Below, piece by piece: positions 1 to 8,745 of a DNA stretch of 64,000 nucleotides; position 1 is the first letter of the stretch; each line of letters begins with the position of its first letter. The DNA lies in NCBI RefSeq assembly GCF_037977055.1, contig NZ_CP150274.1:1860001-1924000 (forward strand), in the 5' to 3' direction. The DNA is from Paenibacillus sp. FSL K6-1096. GTDB taxonomy: Bacteria; Bacillota; Bacilli; Paenibacillales; Paenibacillaceae. The notes under the pieces were generated by a model. The model did not search any database, was not told the DNA's origin, and worked only from the letters and a program-made list of their open reading frames with translations. The position numbers and the translations under genes were made by a program.

Positions 1-855
1 CGGCAGCGTGAGCGCAGGCTCCGCATGAAGATGCGAGGTGAAGGTCATGCCCCCGCCATGCGCCATCACGCCGGTCGGATAATCGCCGTTATCCTCAGAC
101 TGCCCGAAGCGGAAGGTTCTCAGTCCTTCAGGCGCACGGAAGCCAGGCTCTGCCAGCACCTCGGCAAGCAGCGGCTCATCGCCGTTATAGATCAGCAGCC
201 CGCCCGGCTGAAGTCCCTCTACAATCTCCAGCTTCGCCCTCGCGATCTCCTTGCGCGAGCCAAGCTGGAGCAGATGCGATTCCCCTATATTAGTGATCAC
301 TGCCACATCAGGAGCAGCCAGCCGGGATAACAGGGCAATCTCCCCGCGTGAGCTCATGCCCATCTCCAGCACGGCGATTTCAACATCAGGGTCCATGGAC
401 AGCACCGTCAGCGGCAGGCCGATGTGGTTGTTGAAGTTCCCCTGGGTTTTGTGCACCTTGAACTGGGTCTCCAGCAGCGCCGTGATGATATCCTTGGTCG
501 TGGTCTTGCCGTTGCTGCCCGTTACTGCAACCACCCGGGGAGCAATCTCATGAAGATAAGCGGAGGACAGCTGCTGCAGTGCAGCCAAGGTGTCCTCTAC
601 CAGAATGACTCCGCCTCCGGCAGGAGCCGGCCCCCGGTCCCGCTGCCACAGGGTGGCAGCAGCCCCGGCAGCCAGGGAGGCGGCAGCATAGGCATGGCCG
701 TCGAAACGTTCCCCCACCAGCGGGACGAACAGGCAGGCAGGCGAAATGCTGCGCGAATCGGTGACGACCCCTGTAATCTCTATATTCTTATCCTGTGCAG
801 AGGACAGCTCTCCCCCGCACATTACCGCGATAGTCTCTAGCGTTCTTGTAATCAA
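1..855 (-). CDS. murF: UDP-MurNAc-tripeptide--D-Ala-D-Ala ligase MurF (5' part, runs off window)
   Basis: Cytoplasmic Mur ligase that adds D-Ala-D-Ala to UDP-MurNAc-tripeptide, the last soluble step of the peptidoglycan precursor. About 285 residues are visible of a family length near 450; the C-terminal part lies beyond the left edge. The ATP-binding loop TGSNGKTTT sits near residue 113, followed by the Mur-ligase central-domain segment NFNNHIGLPLT. The start is taken as TTG at 855, which overlaps the murE TGA stop (TTGA), so the two are probably translationally coupled; the reading MITRTLETIAVMCGGEL is typical of MurF N-termini. It is the last visible gene of the dcw cluster. Confidence 0.93.
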   Translation of the reverse strand, partial: MITRTLETIAVMCGGELSSAQDKNIEITGVVTDSRSISPACLFVPLVGERFDGHAYAAASLAAGAAATLWQRDRGPAPAGGGVILVEDTLAALQQLSSAYLHEIAPRVVAVTGSNGKTTTKDIITALLETQFKVHKTQGNFNNHIGLPLTVLSMDPDVEIAVLEMGMSSRGEIALLSRLAAPDVAVITNIGESHLLQLGSRKEIARAKLEIVEGLQPGGLLIYNGDEPLLAEVLAEPGFRAPEGLRTFRFGQSEDNGDYPTGVMAHGGGMTFTSHLHAEPALTLP

Positions 856-2339
856 TAGCTTCGGCCCCTTATCACTTCTTTGGCAACGATGCGGTCGTCG
901 AAATCATGAACGACGCCCTTGATCAGCTGATAGGTCTCATGACCTTTCCCCGCAATCAATACTACATCGCCGGGGCTTGCCATTTCAATAGCTTTTGTAA
1001 TGGCCTCGCGCCGGTCGGAGATCATCTCATACCGCTCCTGGCCCACCCCGTCCTCGCGCAGTCCGGCCTCAATATCCTGCAGAATCTGCAGAGGGTCCTC
1101 GGTCCGGGGGTTGTCGGAGGTAACCATCACCTTGTCGCTGTACCTGGCGGCGATCTTGCCCATCAGCGGGCGCTTGGTCTTATCCCGGTCCCCGCCGCAG
1201 CCGAAGACGGTGATGACTCTGCCGGTAGCGAACTCAGTTACTGCACGCAGCACATTCTCCAGACCATCCGGCGTATGCGCGTAGTCAACGATCACCGCGA
1301 AGTCCTGGCCTTCGTCTACAGCCTCTACCCGGCCATCCACGCCGGGGACCGATTCCAGGCTGGCCTTAATCTCTTCCAGCGGAACATCCTCCAGCAGCGC
1401 AGCCGTAATGGCTGCCAGCGCATTATAGACGTTGAACTTGCCTACCATCCGTAGCGAAATATCTGCTGCCCCTTTAAACGTCTCGACATGGAAAAAGGTT
1501 CCTCTAGCCGTGACCGATATTTGCGAAGCCTGGACATTCGCCGGGTTGTCGATCCCGTAGGTAATCACTTCCGCTGCAGTCTGGGCGGCAAAATAGCTGC
1601 ACGCTTCATCATCCGCATTCAGCACAGCGTATTTGCGTTCTTCCTTCCACGGGGAGATCACGTTGCCGAGACGGGAGAAGAACAGCCCCTTGGCGGCGCG
1701 GTATTCCTCCATCGTATGGTGATAATCCAGATGATCCTGGGTCAGGTTCGTAAATATCGCTGTACGGTAGTCCGTCCCCTTCACCCGTCCCTGCTGGAGC
1801 GCATGGGAGGAGACCTCCATGACACAGCACTGGACCCCTTTCAGCGCCATTTGCTGCAGGGTGCGCTGAAGCTCAAGCGATTCCTGGGTCGTGCCGGACA
1901 TGCCGTAGCTTTGCCCGTCATACCGCATCTGGATCGTACCGATCAGCCCGGTCTTCACTCCGTGATCGAGCATGATCCGTTCGATCAGGTACGAGGTCGT
2001 GGTCTTACCGTTAGTACCGGTGATGCCGATCATCTTCATCCGGCTGCTGGGTGAACCGAAGAAGGCGTTGGACAGAACCGACATGGCATACCGGCAGTCA
2101 TCCACCACAATCTGCGGCAGATCAATATCAAGCTTCCGCTCGCAGACAAGGGCAACGGCGCCGCTTGCAGCAGCCTGAGGCGCATAATCATGCCCATCCA
2201 CCGTGAATCCGGGCAGGCAGATGAACAGATCACCCGGCTTCACCTTCCGGGAATCCACCTGCAGATCCGAAATTTCAATCCCGCCCTCCCCGTATAGACG
2301 GGCAGCGGCCAGACAAGAAGATAGTTCATTCAATTTCAT
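852..2339 (-). CDS. murE: UDP-MurNAc-tripeptide synthetase MurE, meso-diaminopimelate type
   Basis: Cytoplasmic ATP-dependent ligase adding the third amino acid to UDP-MurNAc-L-Ala-D-Glu. At 495 residues it has the usual length. The three Mur-ligase domains are visible: N-terminal UDP-binding part (residues 1-100), ATP-binding loop GITGTNGKTTT near 105-115, and the C-terminal domain with DNPRTEDP near residue 409. DNPR is the motif family members use to select meso-DAP rather than lysine, so this organism should have a DAP-type wall. A GAGGG ribosome site lies six bases before the ATG. It follows spoVD by about 50 bases and overlaps murF. Confidence 0.97.
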   Translation of the reverse strand: MKLNELSSCLAAARLYGEGGIEISDLQVDSRKVKPGDLFICLPGFTVDGHDYAPQAAASGAVALVCERKLDIDLPQIVVDDCRYAMSVLSNAFFGSPSSRMKMIGITGTNGKTTTSYLIERIMLDHGVKTGLIGTIQMRYDGQSYGMSGTTQESLELQRTLQQMALKGVQCCVMEVSSHALQQGRVKGTDYRTAIFTNLTQDHLDYHHTMEEYRAAKGLFFSRLGNVISPWKEERKYAVLNADDEACSYFAAQTAAEVITYGIDNPANVQASQISVTARGTFFHVETFKGAADISLRMVGKFNVYNALAAITAALLEDVPLEEIKASLESVPGVDGRVEAVDEGQDFAVIVDYAHTPDGLENVLRAVTEFATGRVITVFGCGGDRDKTKRPLMGKIAARYSDKVMVTSDNPRTEDPLQILQDIEAGLREDGVGQERYEMISDRREAITKAIEMASPGDVVLIAGKGHETYQLIKGVVHDFDDRIVAKEVIRGRSY

Positions 2340-2390
2340 AGCAATCCCTCACTCTGCATTTAATCCTTTTCAAGTTCAACCAATCATCGG

Positions 2391-4319
2391 TTAAGGCTCA
2401 CTGGAGGTTCCCATATAGATCCGGATCGTGGAGCCCTGCTCCACCCGCGCTCCCGGCTTGGGCGCCTGGTTAATCACAGTATTGCCGGTGCCGGAACGCA
2501 CCAGCATGAAATTCATGTTCAGGTCCTCGTAGATGTCCTGAACCGTGGCTCCCGTGAGATCAGGCACCGTTACGATCGGAGTCTCCCCGTATTTGTAGGT
2601 CTTCGGCAGCTGGTCTTTGCGCTGCGGAACCTTCAGATACAGCAGGGAATCCTCAAGAATATTCTGGACAATCGGAGCCGCTACCACACCTCCGAACTGA
2701 ATTCCTTTGGGGTTATCAACTGCGGTGTATACCACAATCTGCGGATCATCCGCCGGCGCGAAGCCAATGAACGATACAATATGCTCCGTTGGAGAATATC
2801 GTCCGTTGACAACCTTCTGTGCTGTCCCTGTCTTGCCGCCCACACGGTAGCCGTCAATGAAGGCCGGCCGGCCTGTGCCTTTGGCAACCACGCTCTCAAG
2901 GGCAGCCCGCACCTTCGCCGAGGTCTCCGCCGAGATGACCTGGCGCACTTCCTCCGGCTCGGTCTCGGAGACGACATTGCCGGTGTCCGGGTTGATCCAG
3001 GCTTTGGCGACATGAGGGGTATACAGCTTCCCTCCGTTAATCGCCGCCGATACTGCGGCAATCTGCTGGATCGGCGTTACGGATACCCCCTGGCCGAATG
3101 CGGTTGTCGCCAGCTCTACCGGACCCACCTGGGAGGGCTTGAACAGAATCCCGTTGGCTTCCCCGTTAAGATCAATCCCCGTCTTCGCACCGAAGCCGAA
3201 GTCACGGATATACTTGAACAAGGTGTCCTTGCCCAGACGCTGGCCCAGGGCCACGAATCCGGGGTTGCAGGAATTCTCCACGACCTCCAGGAAGGTCTGG
3301 CTTCCATGCCCGCCCTTCTTCCAGCAGCGCAGCTTCGCCCCGCCGACCTCAATATATCCCGGATCGAAAAAATGCTCATGCTGCAGATCGACCTTGCCCT
3401 CCTGCAGTGCAGCCGCCAGCGTGATAATCTTGAACGTGGACCCCGGTTCATACGTCATCCAGATCGGCAGATTGCGGTTATATACCTCGGCGTCGTATTC
3501 CTGATACGCCCCCGGCTCATAGCCCGGCCGGCTGGCCATCGCCAGAATCTCACCGTTGCGCGGGTCCATGGCGATGGACCAGGCACCCTGGGCCTGGTAT
3601 TTCACCATTGCCTGATCCAGTTCGCGCTCCATAATGGACTGAATCTGCTTGTCGATGGTCAGCTGAAGACTGAGCCCATCCTGCGGCGCAGTGTACTTCT
3701 CCGAGGACCCGGGCATCAGCCGGCCTCCGGCATCGGACAGATAGGAGATATTGCCCGCGCTGCCCTGAAGCAGCTTGTCATAGATGCTCTCTATGCCGGT
3801 GATTCCCTGGTTGTCGATGCCGGTGAAGCCCAGAATATGGGCAGCCAGATCACCGTAGGGATAATACCGTTTGTTGTCCTCAGCGACAACGATGCCCGGC
3901 AGCTGCAAATTACGGATGCTCGCGGCAAGCTCCATCGTAATTTTGCGGCCGCCGGGCTGCAGCTTCACTGAGGCTTTCTTCTGGGTCAGCAGCGCCTCCA
4001 GCTTCTCCTCGGTCATGCCGAGCAGCGGAGCCAGCTGTTTCGCGGTCTGTTCCTTCTCCTTCACCTGTACCGGAATGGCATACACCGTAGGCGAGCTGAT
4101 ATTATAAGCCAGCGCCACACCCTCCCGGTCGAGAATTTCGCCGCGCTTCGCGGTAAACGGGATATTCCGCCGCCAGGAATCCTCCGCCTTGGCACTCAGC
4201 TTCTCCCCTTGGGTTAACTGCACATAGGCAAGACGCACAGCCAGCGCACCGAACAATACGCCCAGTCCCAGCAGCGTCCACAGCATTCTCCGCCGACTTA
4301 CGACCTTTGACACCTTCAT
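2391..4319 (-). CDS. spoVD: Stage V sporulation protein D, class B penicillin-binding protein
   Basis: Membrane-anchored transpeptidase needed for spore cortex peptidoglycan. About 642 residues. One N-terminal membrane segment (roughly residues 12-32) is followed by the PBP dimerisation domain and a transpeptidase domain with STFK near 294, SCN near 350 and KTGT near 496, so all three active-site motifs are intact. A single PASTA domain occupies the last 70 residues, as in B. subtilis SpoVD and unlike the two in the neighbouring PbpB. The start at 4319 (MKVSKVVSRRR) is preferred because GGGGAG lies six bases upstream and it matches SpoVD; an in-frame start at 4382 also exists. Confidence 0.93.
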   Translation of the reverse strand: MKVSKVVSRRRMLWTLLGLGVLFGALAVRLAYVQLTQGEKLSAKAEDSWRRNIPFTAKRGEILDREGVALAYNISSPTVYAIPVQVKEKEQTAKQLAPLLGMTEEKLEALLTQKKASVKLQPGGRKITMELAASIRNLQLPGIVVAEDNKRYYPYGDLAAHILGFTGIDNQGITGIESIYDKLLQGSAGNISYLSDAGGRLMPGSSEKYTAPQDGLSLQLTIDKQIQSIMERELDQAMVKYQAQGAWSIAMDPRNGEILAMASRPGYEPGAYQEYDAEVYNRNLPIWMTYEPGSTFKIITLAAALQEGKVDLQHEHFFDPGYIEVGGAKLRCWKKGGHGSQTFLEVVENSCNPGFVALGQRLGKDTLFKYIRDFGFGAKTGIDLNGEANGILFKPSQVGPVELATTAFGQGVSVTPIQQIAAVSAAINGGKLYTPHVAKAWINPDTGNVVSETEPEEVRQVISAETSAKVRAALESVVAKGTGRPAFIDGYRVGGKTGTAQKVVNGRYSPTEHIVSFIGFAPADDPQIVVYTAVDNPKGIQFGGVVAAPIVQNILEDSLLYLKVPQRKDQLPKTYKYGETPIVTVPDLTGATVQDIYEDLNMNFMLVRSGTGNTVINQAPKPGARVEQGSTIRIYMGTSSEP

Positions 4320-4412
4320 TGCATTCTCCCCGCTTTCGCTCGTATAGACATGATCTCTTATCTTCATGACTATTCGGGACAAACAGGGGTTAGAACAAGC
4401 CTTATAGAAGCG

Positions 4413-6644
4413 TTACTTCCCGGCCTCTTCTTGACCGGCATCCTCTGCCAAGGCTGCAGGGATGTTCTCCCCATATTCATTAAGCGGGCTAAGCTTCAGT
4501 GCAACCTGTGTTTTGCCGTTATTCTTGGATTCCGTCTGCTCTGTGACATAACCTTCTCCATCGATAGTAATTCCCACCTTCAGCAGGTTAAGAATCTCCA
4601 GCGCATCACGCAGGGATTGGCCGCGCAGGTCAGGAAGTGTCAGATTATCGCCCTGCTCGCTAATCAGATAGATCCGCTGTCCGGCGGTAAGTGTGGTATC
4701 CTTCTCAGGGTACTGGCTGACCACGTTTGCCCCTTGTCCCACCGCTTCGAAATCAAAACCCTGATTAATGAGCTGCTGCCTGGCAGCCTTTACGGTCTTG
4801 CCGGTGAGGTCCGGCGCCTTGCGCTGCACCACAGCCTGAGCCTTCGGCGTCTTCTTGCTGTCAGGATTGGCGACATCGCCTGCTTTGGGCACGCCCATAT
4901 AAGGAAGCGCCTGCGATACAATCTCCTTGAAGACCGGACCTGCCGCCGCACCGCCGCCGGCCGCATCGGCAGGCTCGTCAATCGTTACGAATACTACAAT
5001 CTTCGGGTCATTCGCCGGTGCGTACCCCAGGAATGAGGAACGAACCTTATCCCGGTCATATCCGCCCTTGCCGTCAGGCTTGATGGCCGTCCCCGTCTTG
5101 CCTGCCACCCGATATCCTTCGATGAAGGCATGTCTGCCGGTTCCGATCTGCTGGTCAGCCACCACCTGCTCCAGATAGCTGCCTGTCTCCCGGGCACTGG
5201 CTTCCGAGAGTACCTGACGCACAACCTCCGGCTGGGTAACTGTCGTCTTACCGGTATTCGGATCGGTAATCTCCTTCACCACATGCGGCACCATCAGCTT
5301 GCCGCCATTCGCAATTGCCGCCATAGCGGTAAGCTGCTGAATCGGGGTGACCAGCAGCTTACCATGACCATAAGCAAGCGTAGCATTCTCAATCGGACGG
5401 TTCGGGTCCGGGTTAACCAGCCCGGTGATTTCTCCCGGGAGGTCAATCCCTGTCTTCTCACTAAAACCAAAATCATTGATATACTTCAGCAGCCTGTCCT
5501 TGCCCAGCATCTCGTAACCGAACTTAACAAAAGCCACGTTACTGGACCGTTTGACCCCATCCAAGAAGCTGATTGTGCCGTATCCGGCCCGGTTCATATC
5601 ATAGATCGGCTTGCTGTATCCCTTAATCCGGATAGATCCGGAATGGACGGAAGCATTCGGATCGAACAGCTTCTCCTGCACCGCTCCCGCCAGCGGCACA
5701 ATCTTGAACGTAGACCCCGGCTCGAACCTTGTCATGATTGCATGGTTGAAGAAGCCTGCGGCGTCCTGATTGAGGTCAAAGTATTCATTGGGGTTAAAGG
5801 TCGGCATATTCGCCAGCCCCAGAATCTCCATCGTCTTGGGATCAGCAGCAATGACACTGATCGATTTCGGCCGGTACTCGGCATATGCCTTCTTCATCGC
5901 CTCTTCAATATAGTACTGAATCGTGCTGTCAATCGTCAGCTTGAAGTTGCTTCCGTTCACCACCGGCTGGAATGTATCCTTGGAATCCGGCAGCTTGACC
6001 CCTTTGCCGTCACTCTGGTAATACAGCTTGCCGTCGACTCCGGCGAGCTGCGTATCCATTAACTTTTCCAGACCCATCCTCGCCGTGCCGTCCCTGTCGG
6101 TATATCCGAGAATATGGGCAGCTAGCGAACCCTTCGGATAATAACGTTTCTGCTCCCTGACGAGGCCCACTCCGGTTTCCAGCGTATTATGCTCCTTCTT
6201 GAGCTTCTCAACGAAAGCCGTCACTTTATCTTTCATTTCCTCATCGACTTTCCAGCCCTCATTGCGGATTTCCCGGTTAGTCAGATACTTTCCTTCTTTA
6301 TCCTTGGCCTCCACCAGCTTCTTCAGCTCATCTACCGGCTTGCCAAGCAGCTCATGTAAGCCCTGAATCACCTCATCGCCGATTTTCTTCTCGGCAATGA
6401 CCTCCGGGTTCACAACTACCGTATATGCGGGAACATCGCTGGCCAGGACATTGCCGTTGCGGTCTGCAATGACCCCGCGGACCGCCTTAATTGTGGATGT
6501 ATGTGCCCATTGCTCGGCTGCGGTCTCTTGCCATTTCTCAGCATTCAGCACCTGAATCCAGAATACCCTGCCGACCAAAACAAGAAAAAAGAGGGTAATA
6601 CACCCTCCTATAAACAGTGTGCGAAGTTTTATTCTTTTGACCAT
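4413..6644 (-). CDS. pbpB: Penicillin-binding protein 2B, septal transpeptidase
   Basis: Class B PBP that cross-links septal peptidoglycan during division, working with FtsW and the FtsL/DivIB/DivIC complex. It has 743 residues: one N-terminal membrane anchor (about 8-28), a dimerisation domain, and a transpeptidase domain with STFK near 311, SSN near 367 and KTGT near 516. Two C-terminal PASTA domains follow (about 613-735), ending in an acidic tail. A GAGGG site precedes the ATG. It lies between ftsL and spoVD, the conserved Bacillales order. It shares the same architecture as SpoVD, so this gene pair is an old tandem duplication. Confidence 0.95.
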   Translation of the reverse strand: MVKRIKLRTLFIGGCITLFFLVLVGRVFWIQVLNAEKWQETAAEQWAHTSTIKAVRGVIADRNGNVLASDVPAYTVVVNPEVIAEKKIGDEVIQGLHELLGKPVDELKKLVEAKDKEGKYLTNREIRNEGWKVDEEMKDKVTAFVEKLKKEHNTLETGVGLVREQKRYYPKGSLAAHILGYTDRDGTARMGLEKLMDTQLAGVDGKLYYQSDGKGVKLPDSKDTFQPVVNGSNFKLTIDSTIQYYIEEAMKKAYAEYRPKSISVIAADPKTMEILGLANMPTFNPNEYFDLNQDAAGFFNHAIMTRFEPGSTFKIVPLAGAVQEKLFDPNASVHSGSIRIKGYSKPIYDMNRAGYGTISFLDGVKRSSNVAFVKFGYEMLGKDRLLKYINDFGFSEKTGIDLPGEITGLVNPDPNRPIENATLAYGHGKLLVTPIQQLTAMAAIANGGKLMVPHVVKEITDPNTGKTTVTQPEVVRQVLSEASARETGSYLEQVVADQQIGTGRHAFIEGYRVAGKTGTAIKPDGKGGYDRDKVRSSFLGYAPANDPKIVVFVTIDEPADAAGGGAAAGPVFKEIVSQALPYMGVPKAGDVANPDSKKTPKAQAVVQRKAPDLTGKTVKAARQQLINQGFDFEAVGQGANVVSQYPEKDTTLTAGQRIYLISEQGDNLTLPDLRGQSLRDALEILNLLKVGITIDGEGYVTEQTESKNNGKTQVALKLSPLNEYGENIPAALAEDAGQEEAGK

Positions 6645-6691
6645 AAGGAACCCTCACAACCTCTAGTATTGCGATTGCCGTTCATCGCTGG

Positions 6692-7087
6692 TTAGTTACC
6701 GGCCTTGTCAGTAGCCTGGCTGCTAATCGGCACATAGATTGTAGAATCAACAGGCGGGATCACGAATCCCATCTCCTGCGCCCGCTGAACAACTGTCTGT
6801 TCAAGCTTCTGCTTCTCCATCTGATAGGTGGCAATTTCCTTCTTGTTCTTGGCAATTTCGCTGTCCAGCTTCTGGGCCTGCAGGTTCAAATCGTAAATAT
6901 GGACGTAACGCCAGATCAGTGAGGCTGCTACCAGTACAAAGGCTCCCAGCGTCAGCATGTACAAAAGCTTCTCCTGCAACGGCAGGACTCTGCGCCTGGT
7001 GACGACTTTTGTTTTCTCACGGTAGAGCGGGTTTGCCTCTTCTTTCCTTTTAGGTTGCACTGCCAGGTTTCCGCGGGTATAAGCCAT
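6692..7087 (-). CDS. ftsL: Cell division protein FtsL
   Basis: Small bitopic divisome protein of 131 residues. The N-terminal 40 residues are basic and cytoplasmic. One membrane segment (about 42-64, YMLTLGAFVLVAASLIW) is followed by a leucine-zipper-like extracytoplasmic coiled coil (about 70-110) that in this family pairs with DivIC and DivIB. The start at 7087 (MAYTRGN) is chosen because AAAGGAG lies just upstream; the frame stays open further but the extra residues overlap rsmH and look non-native. Identity rests on size, topology and position between rsmH and pbpB, since FtsL sequences are poorly conserved. Confidence 0.9.
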   Translation of the reverse strand: MAYTRGNLAVQPKRKEEANPLYREKTKVVTRRRVLPLQEKLLYMLTLGAFVLVAASLIWRYVHIYDLNLQAQKLDSEIAKNKKEIATYQMEKQKLEQTVVQRAQEMGFVIPPVDSTIYVPISSQATDKAGN

Positions 7088-7110
7088 CTCTGATTCTCCT
7101 TTATCGTCAT

Positions 7111-8064
7111 TTACAATTTCTCTGCAATACGCAGCTTGGCCGAACGGGCACGCGAATTCTGTTCCAGCTCTGCTTCTCCGGGTACGATGGGCTTGCGGTT
7201 GATCAGCTTCAGGGTGCCTTCGGCACCGCACACGCAGTAAGGCAGGTCAGGCGGGCAGGTGCAACGGCTCAGGTAGCTGCTGAAAATCTGCTTGCAGATC
7301 CGGTCCTCCAGCGAATGAAAGGTAATGACCGACACCCTTCCCTCCGGCGCCAGACAGCGCACAGCGGCATGAAGCCCTTCCTCGAACGCCCCCAGCTCGT
7401 CGTTGACGGCAATCCGCAGTCCCTGGAAGCTCCGTTTGGCCGGATGGCCGCCCGTCCGCCGCGCCGCTGCAGGAATCCCTTCCTTGATCAGCTCGGCCAG
7501 CTCCCCGGTGTTGGCAATTGGCCGTTCTTCCCTGCGCTCCACAATCCTGCGGGCAATCCTCCGGGAGAACTTCTCTTCGCCATACTGGAAAAGCACCCTG
7601 GCAATCTCCTGCTCGCTCCAGGTATTGACGATATCCGCTGCGGTGAGCCTGGCCGACTGATCCATGCGCATATCCAGCGGAGCATCGTGATTGTAGCTGA
7701 AGCCCCGTTCCCCTTCGTCAAACTGCGGGGAGGATACTCCCAGATCGAACAGAATCCCGTCCACCTGCGGAACTCCATCCACCTGCGGGACGAACGGCAG
7801 CGACTTCAGCACCGCCTCCAGATCACGGAAGTTGGTCTTGACGGTCACCACCTTGTCCCCGTAGCCGGATAATTTCTCTTTCGCATTGTTCAGCGCCCAG
7901 TCGTCCTGATCCAGACAGATCAGCCGGCCCTTGCCGCTAAGCTTGGAGGCAATCAGCGAGCTGTGCCCGGCTCCCCCGAGCGTACAGTCCACATATATGC
8001 CATCCTGCTTGACGTGCAGCCCTTCTGTCGCTTCTTCCTTAAGCACCGTGATGTGGTGAAACAA
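7111..8064 (-). CDS. rsmH: 16S rRNA (cytosine(1402)-N(4))-methyltransferase RsmH
   Basis: SAM-dependent methyltransferase acting on C1402 in the ribosomal decoding centre. About 317 residues. The N-terminus [11 protein letters not shown] and the glycine motif [10 protein letters not shown] are characteristic, with [11 protein letters not shown] further on. The start is taken as TTG at 8064 because GGAGGG lies seven bases upstream; a TTG at 8079 would sit inside that ribosome site. Odd: just before ILFDLG there is a tandem six-residue duplication ([12 protein letters not shown]), encoded by an 18-bp direct repeat at about 7748-7784. The gene is second in the dcw cluster. Confidence 0.95.
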   Translation of the reverse strand: MFHHITVLKEEATEGLHVKQDGIYVDCTLGGAGHSSLIASKLSGKGRLICLDQDDWALNNAKEKLSGYGDKVVTVKTNFRDLEAVLKSLPFVPQVDGVPQVDGILFDLGVSSPQFDEGERGFSYNHDAPLDMRMDQSARLTAADIVNTWSEQEIARVLFQYGEEKFSRRIARRIVERREERPIANTGELAELIKEGIPAAARRTGGHPAKRSFQGLRIAVNDELGAFEEGLHAAVRCLAPEGRVSVITFHSLEDRICKQIFSSYLSRCTCPPDLPYCVCGAEGTLKLINRKPIVPGEAELEQNSRARSAKLRIAEKL

Positions 8065-8102
8065 GCTGCATCCCTCCAAGGCAGTAATTCCGATTGTGTG
8101 TG

Positions 8103-8540
8103 TTATAGGTCAAAATTGAAATCCACCAGCTTCTCGGCGATTTCGTTGAACGATTCCTCTGACTGTTCGTAGTACTGCTCCCAAAGCTGCTTGTTCCAGA
8201 TCTCCACCCGGTTTGAAACGCCCAGAATGACACAGTCCTTGTCGAGCTTGGCGTATTGCCGCAGATTGCCCGGCAGATTTACCCTGCCCTGCTTGTCCCA
8301 CACACATTCAGTCGCTCCCGAGAAAAAGAACCGGCTGAAGGCGCGGGCATCCGATTTCATCAGTGAAAGGCTTTTGAGCTTGTGCTCCATGATTCCCCAT
8401 TCTTCCATGGGATAAACAAACAGGCATGAGTCCAGGCCGCGGGTCGCCACGAAGGAAGCGCCAAGCATGTCGCGGAATTTAGCCGGGATAATGATCCGGC
8501 CCTTATCGTCGATGGTATGCTGGTATTCCCCCATAAACAT
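8103..8540 (-). CDS. mraZ: Transcriptional regulator MraZ
   Basis: Ring-forming AbrB-fold DNA-binding protein that represses the dcw operon by binding repeats before its own gene. It has 145 residues with two tandem MraZ half-domains; the N-terminus [16 protein letters not shown] and the second DKQGR (near residue 77) are the family DxKGR-type motifs. The start at 8540 is chosen from the conserved MFMGEY beginning. It is the first gene of the cluster, with rsmH about 40 bases downstream. Four TGGG-like repeats sit just before the start (listed separately), so autoregulation is likely. Confidence 0.96.
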   Translation of the reverse strand: MFMGEYQHTIDDKGRIIIPAKFRDMLGASFVATRGLDSCLFVYPMEEWGIMEHKLKSLSLMKSDARAFSRFFFSGATECVWDKQGRVNLPGNLRQYAKLDKDCVILGVSNRVEIWNKQLWEQYYEQSEESFNEIAEKLVDFNFDL

Positions 8541-8547
8541 AATCTTT

Positions 8548-8583
8548 TCCCACCCCTGAATCCCGATTCCCCACTTTGCCCCA
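8548..8583 (-). promoter_or_regulatory. Candidate MraZ operator (TGGG repeats)
   Basis: On the minus strand directly before mraZ are two exact TGGGG units exactly 10 bp apart (8583-8579 and 8573-8569), then GGGA (8564-8561) and TGGGA (8552-8548). Known MraZ boxes are direct TGGG-type repeats separated by about five bases, and MraZ regulates its own operon, so this is a good operator candidate. The site lies between the likely -10 element and the mraZ start. Confidence 0.65.
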
Positions 8584-8600
8584 CTTTTCACCACCTAAGC

Positions 8601-8628
8601 ATAATAGATTCGCCGTTAAAAATCAAAA
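8601..8628 (-). promoter_or_regulatory. Possible promoter of the dcw cluster
   Basis: Minus strand reads TTTTGA (8628-8623), a 16-bp spacer and TATTAT (8606-8601). Both hexamers are imperfect, so this is a tentative sigma-A promoter. Its placement, immediately upstream of the TGGG repeats, fits the usual mraZ arrangement. Confidence 0.4.
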
Positions 8629-8694
8629 ACCTTCTTCCGGGCAGAGGTAATTTTTTCTTTTTGTCAAGCGGCACTCTATGCAGCCCGAAAACAC

Positions 8695-8728
8695 GCAAAA
8701 GCCCGGGCCACCTGACTGGCTCCGGGCT
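8695..8728 (-). terminator. Intrinsic terminator after ahcY
   Basis: Seven-base stem AGCCCGG/CCGGGCT (8728-8722 with 8706-8700) followed on the minus strand by a T-rich run. It lies 18 bases past the ahcY stop and separates ahcY from the mraZ promoter. Confidence 0.8.
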
Positions 8729-8745
8729 CATACAGATCCTTATGC

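Noticed and set aside
8654..8672. TTGACA on the minus strand as -35 of the dcw operon
   Set aside because: No acceptable -10 lies 16-18 bases downstream (CTGCCC there); a weaker promoter nearer mraZ fits better.
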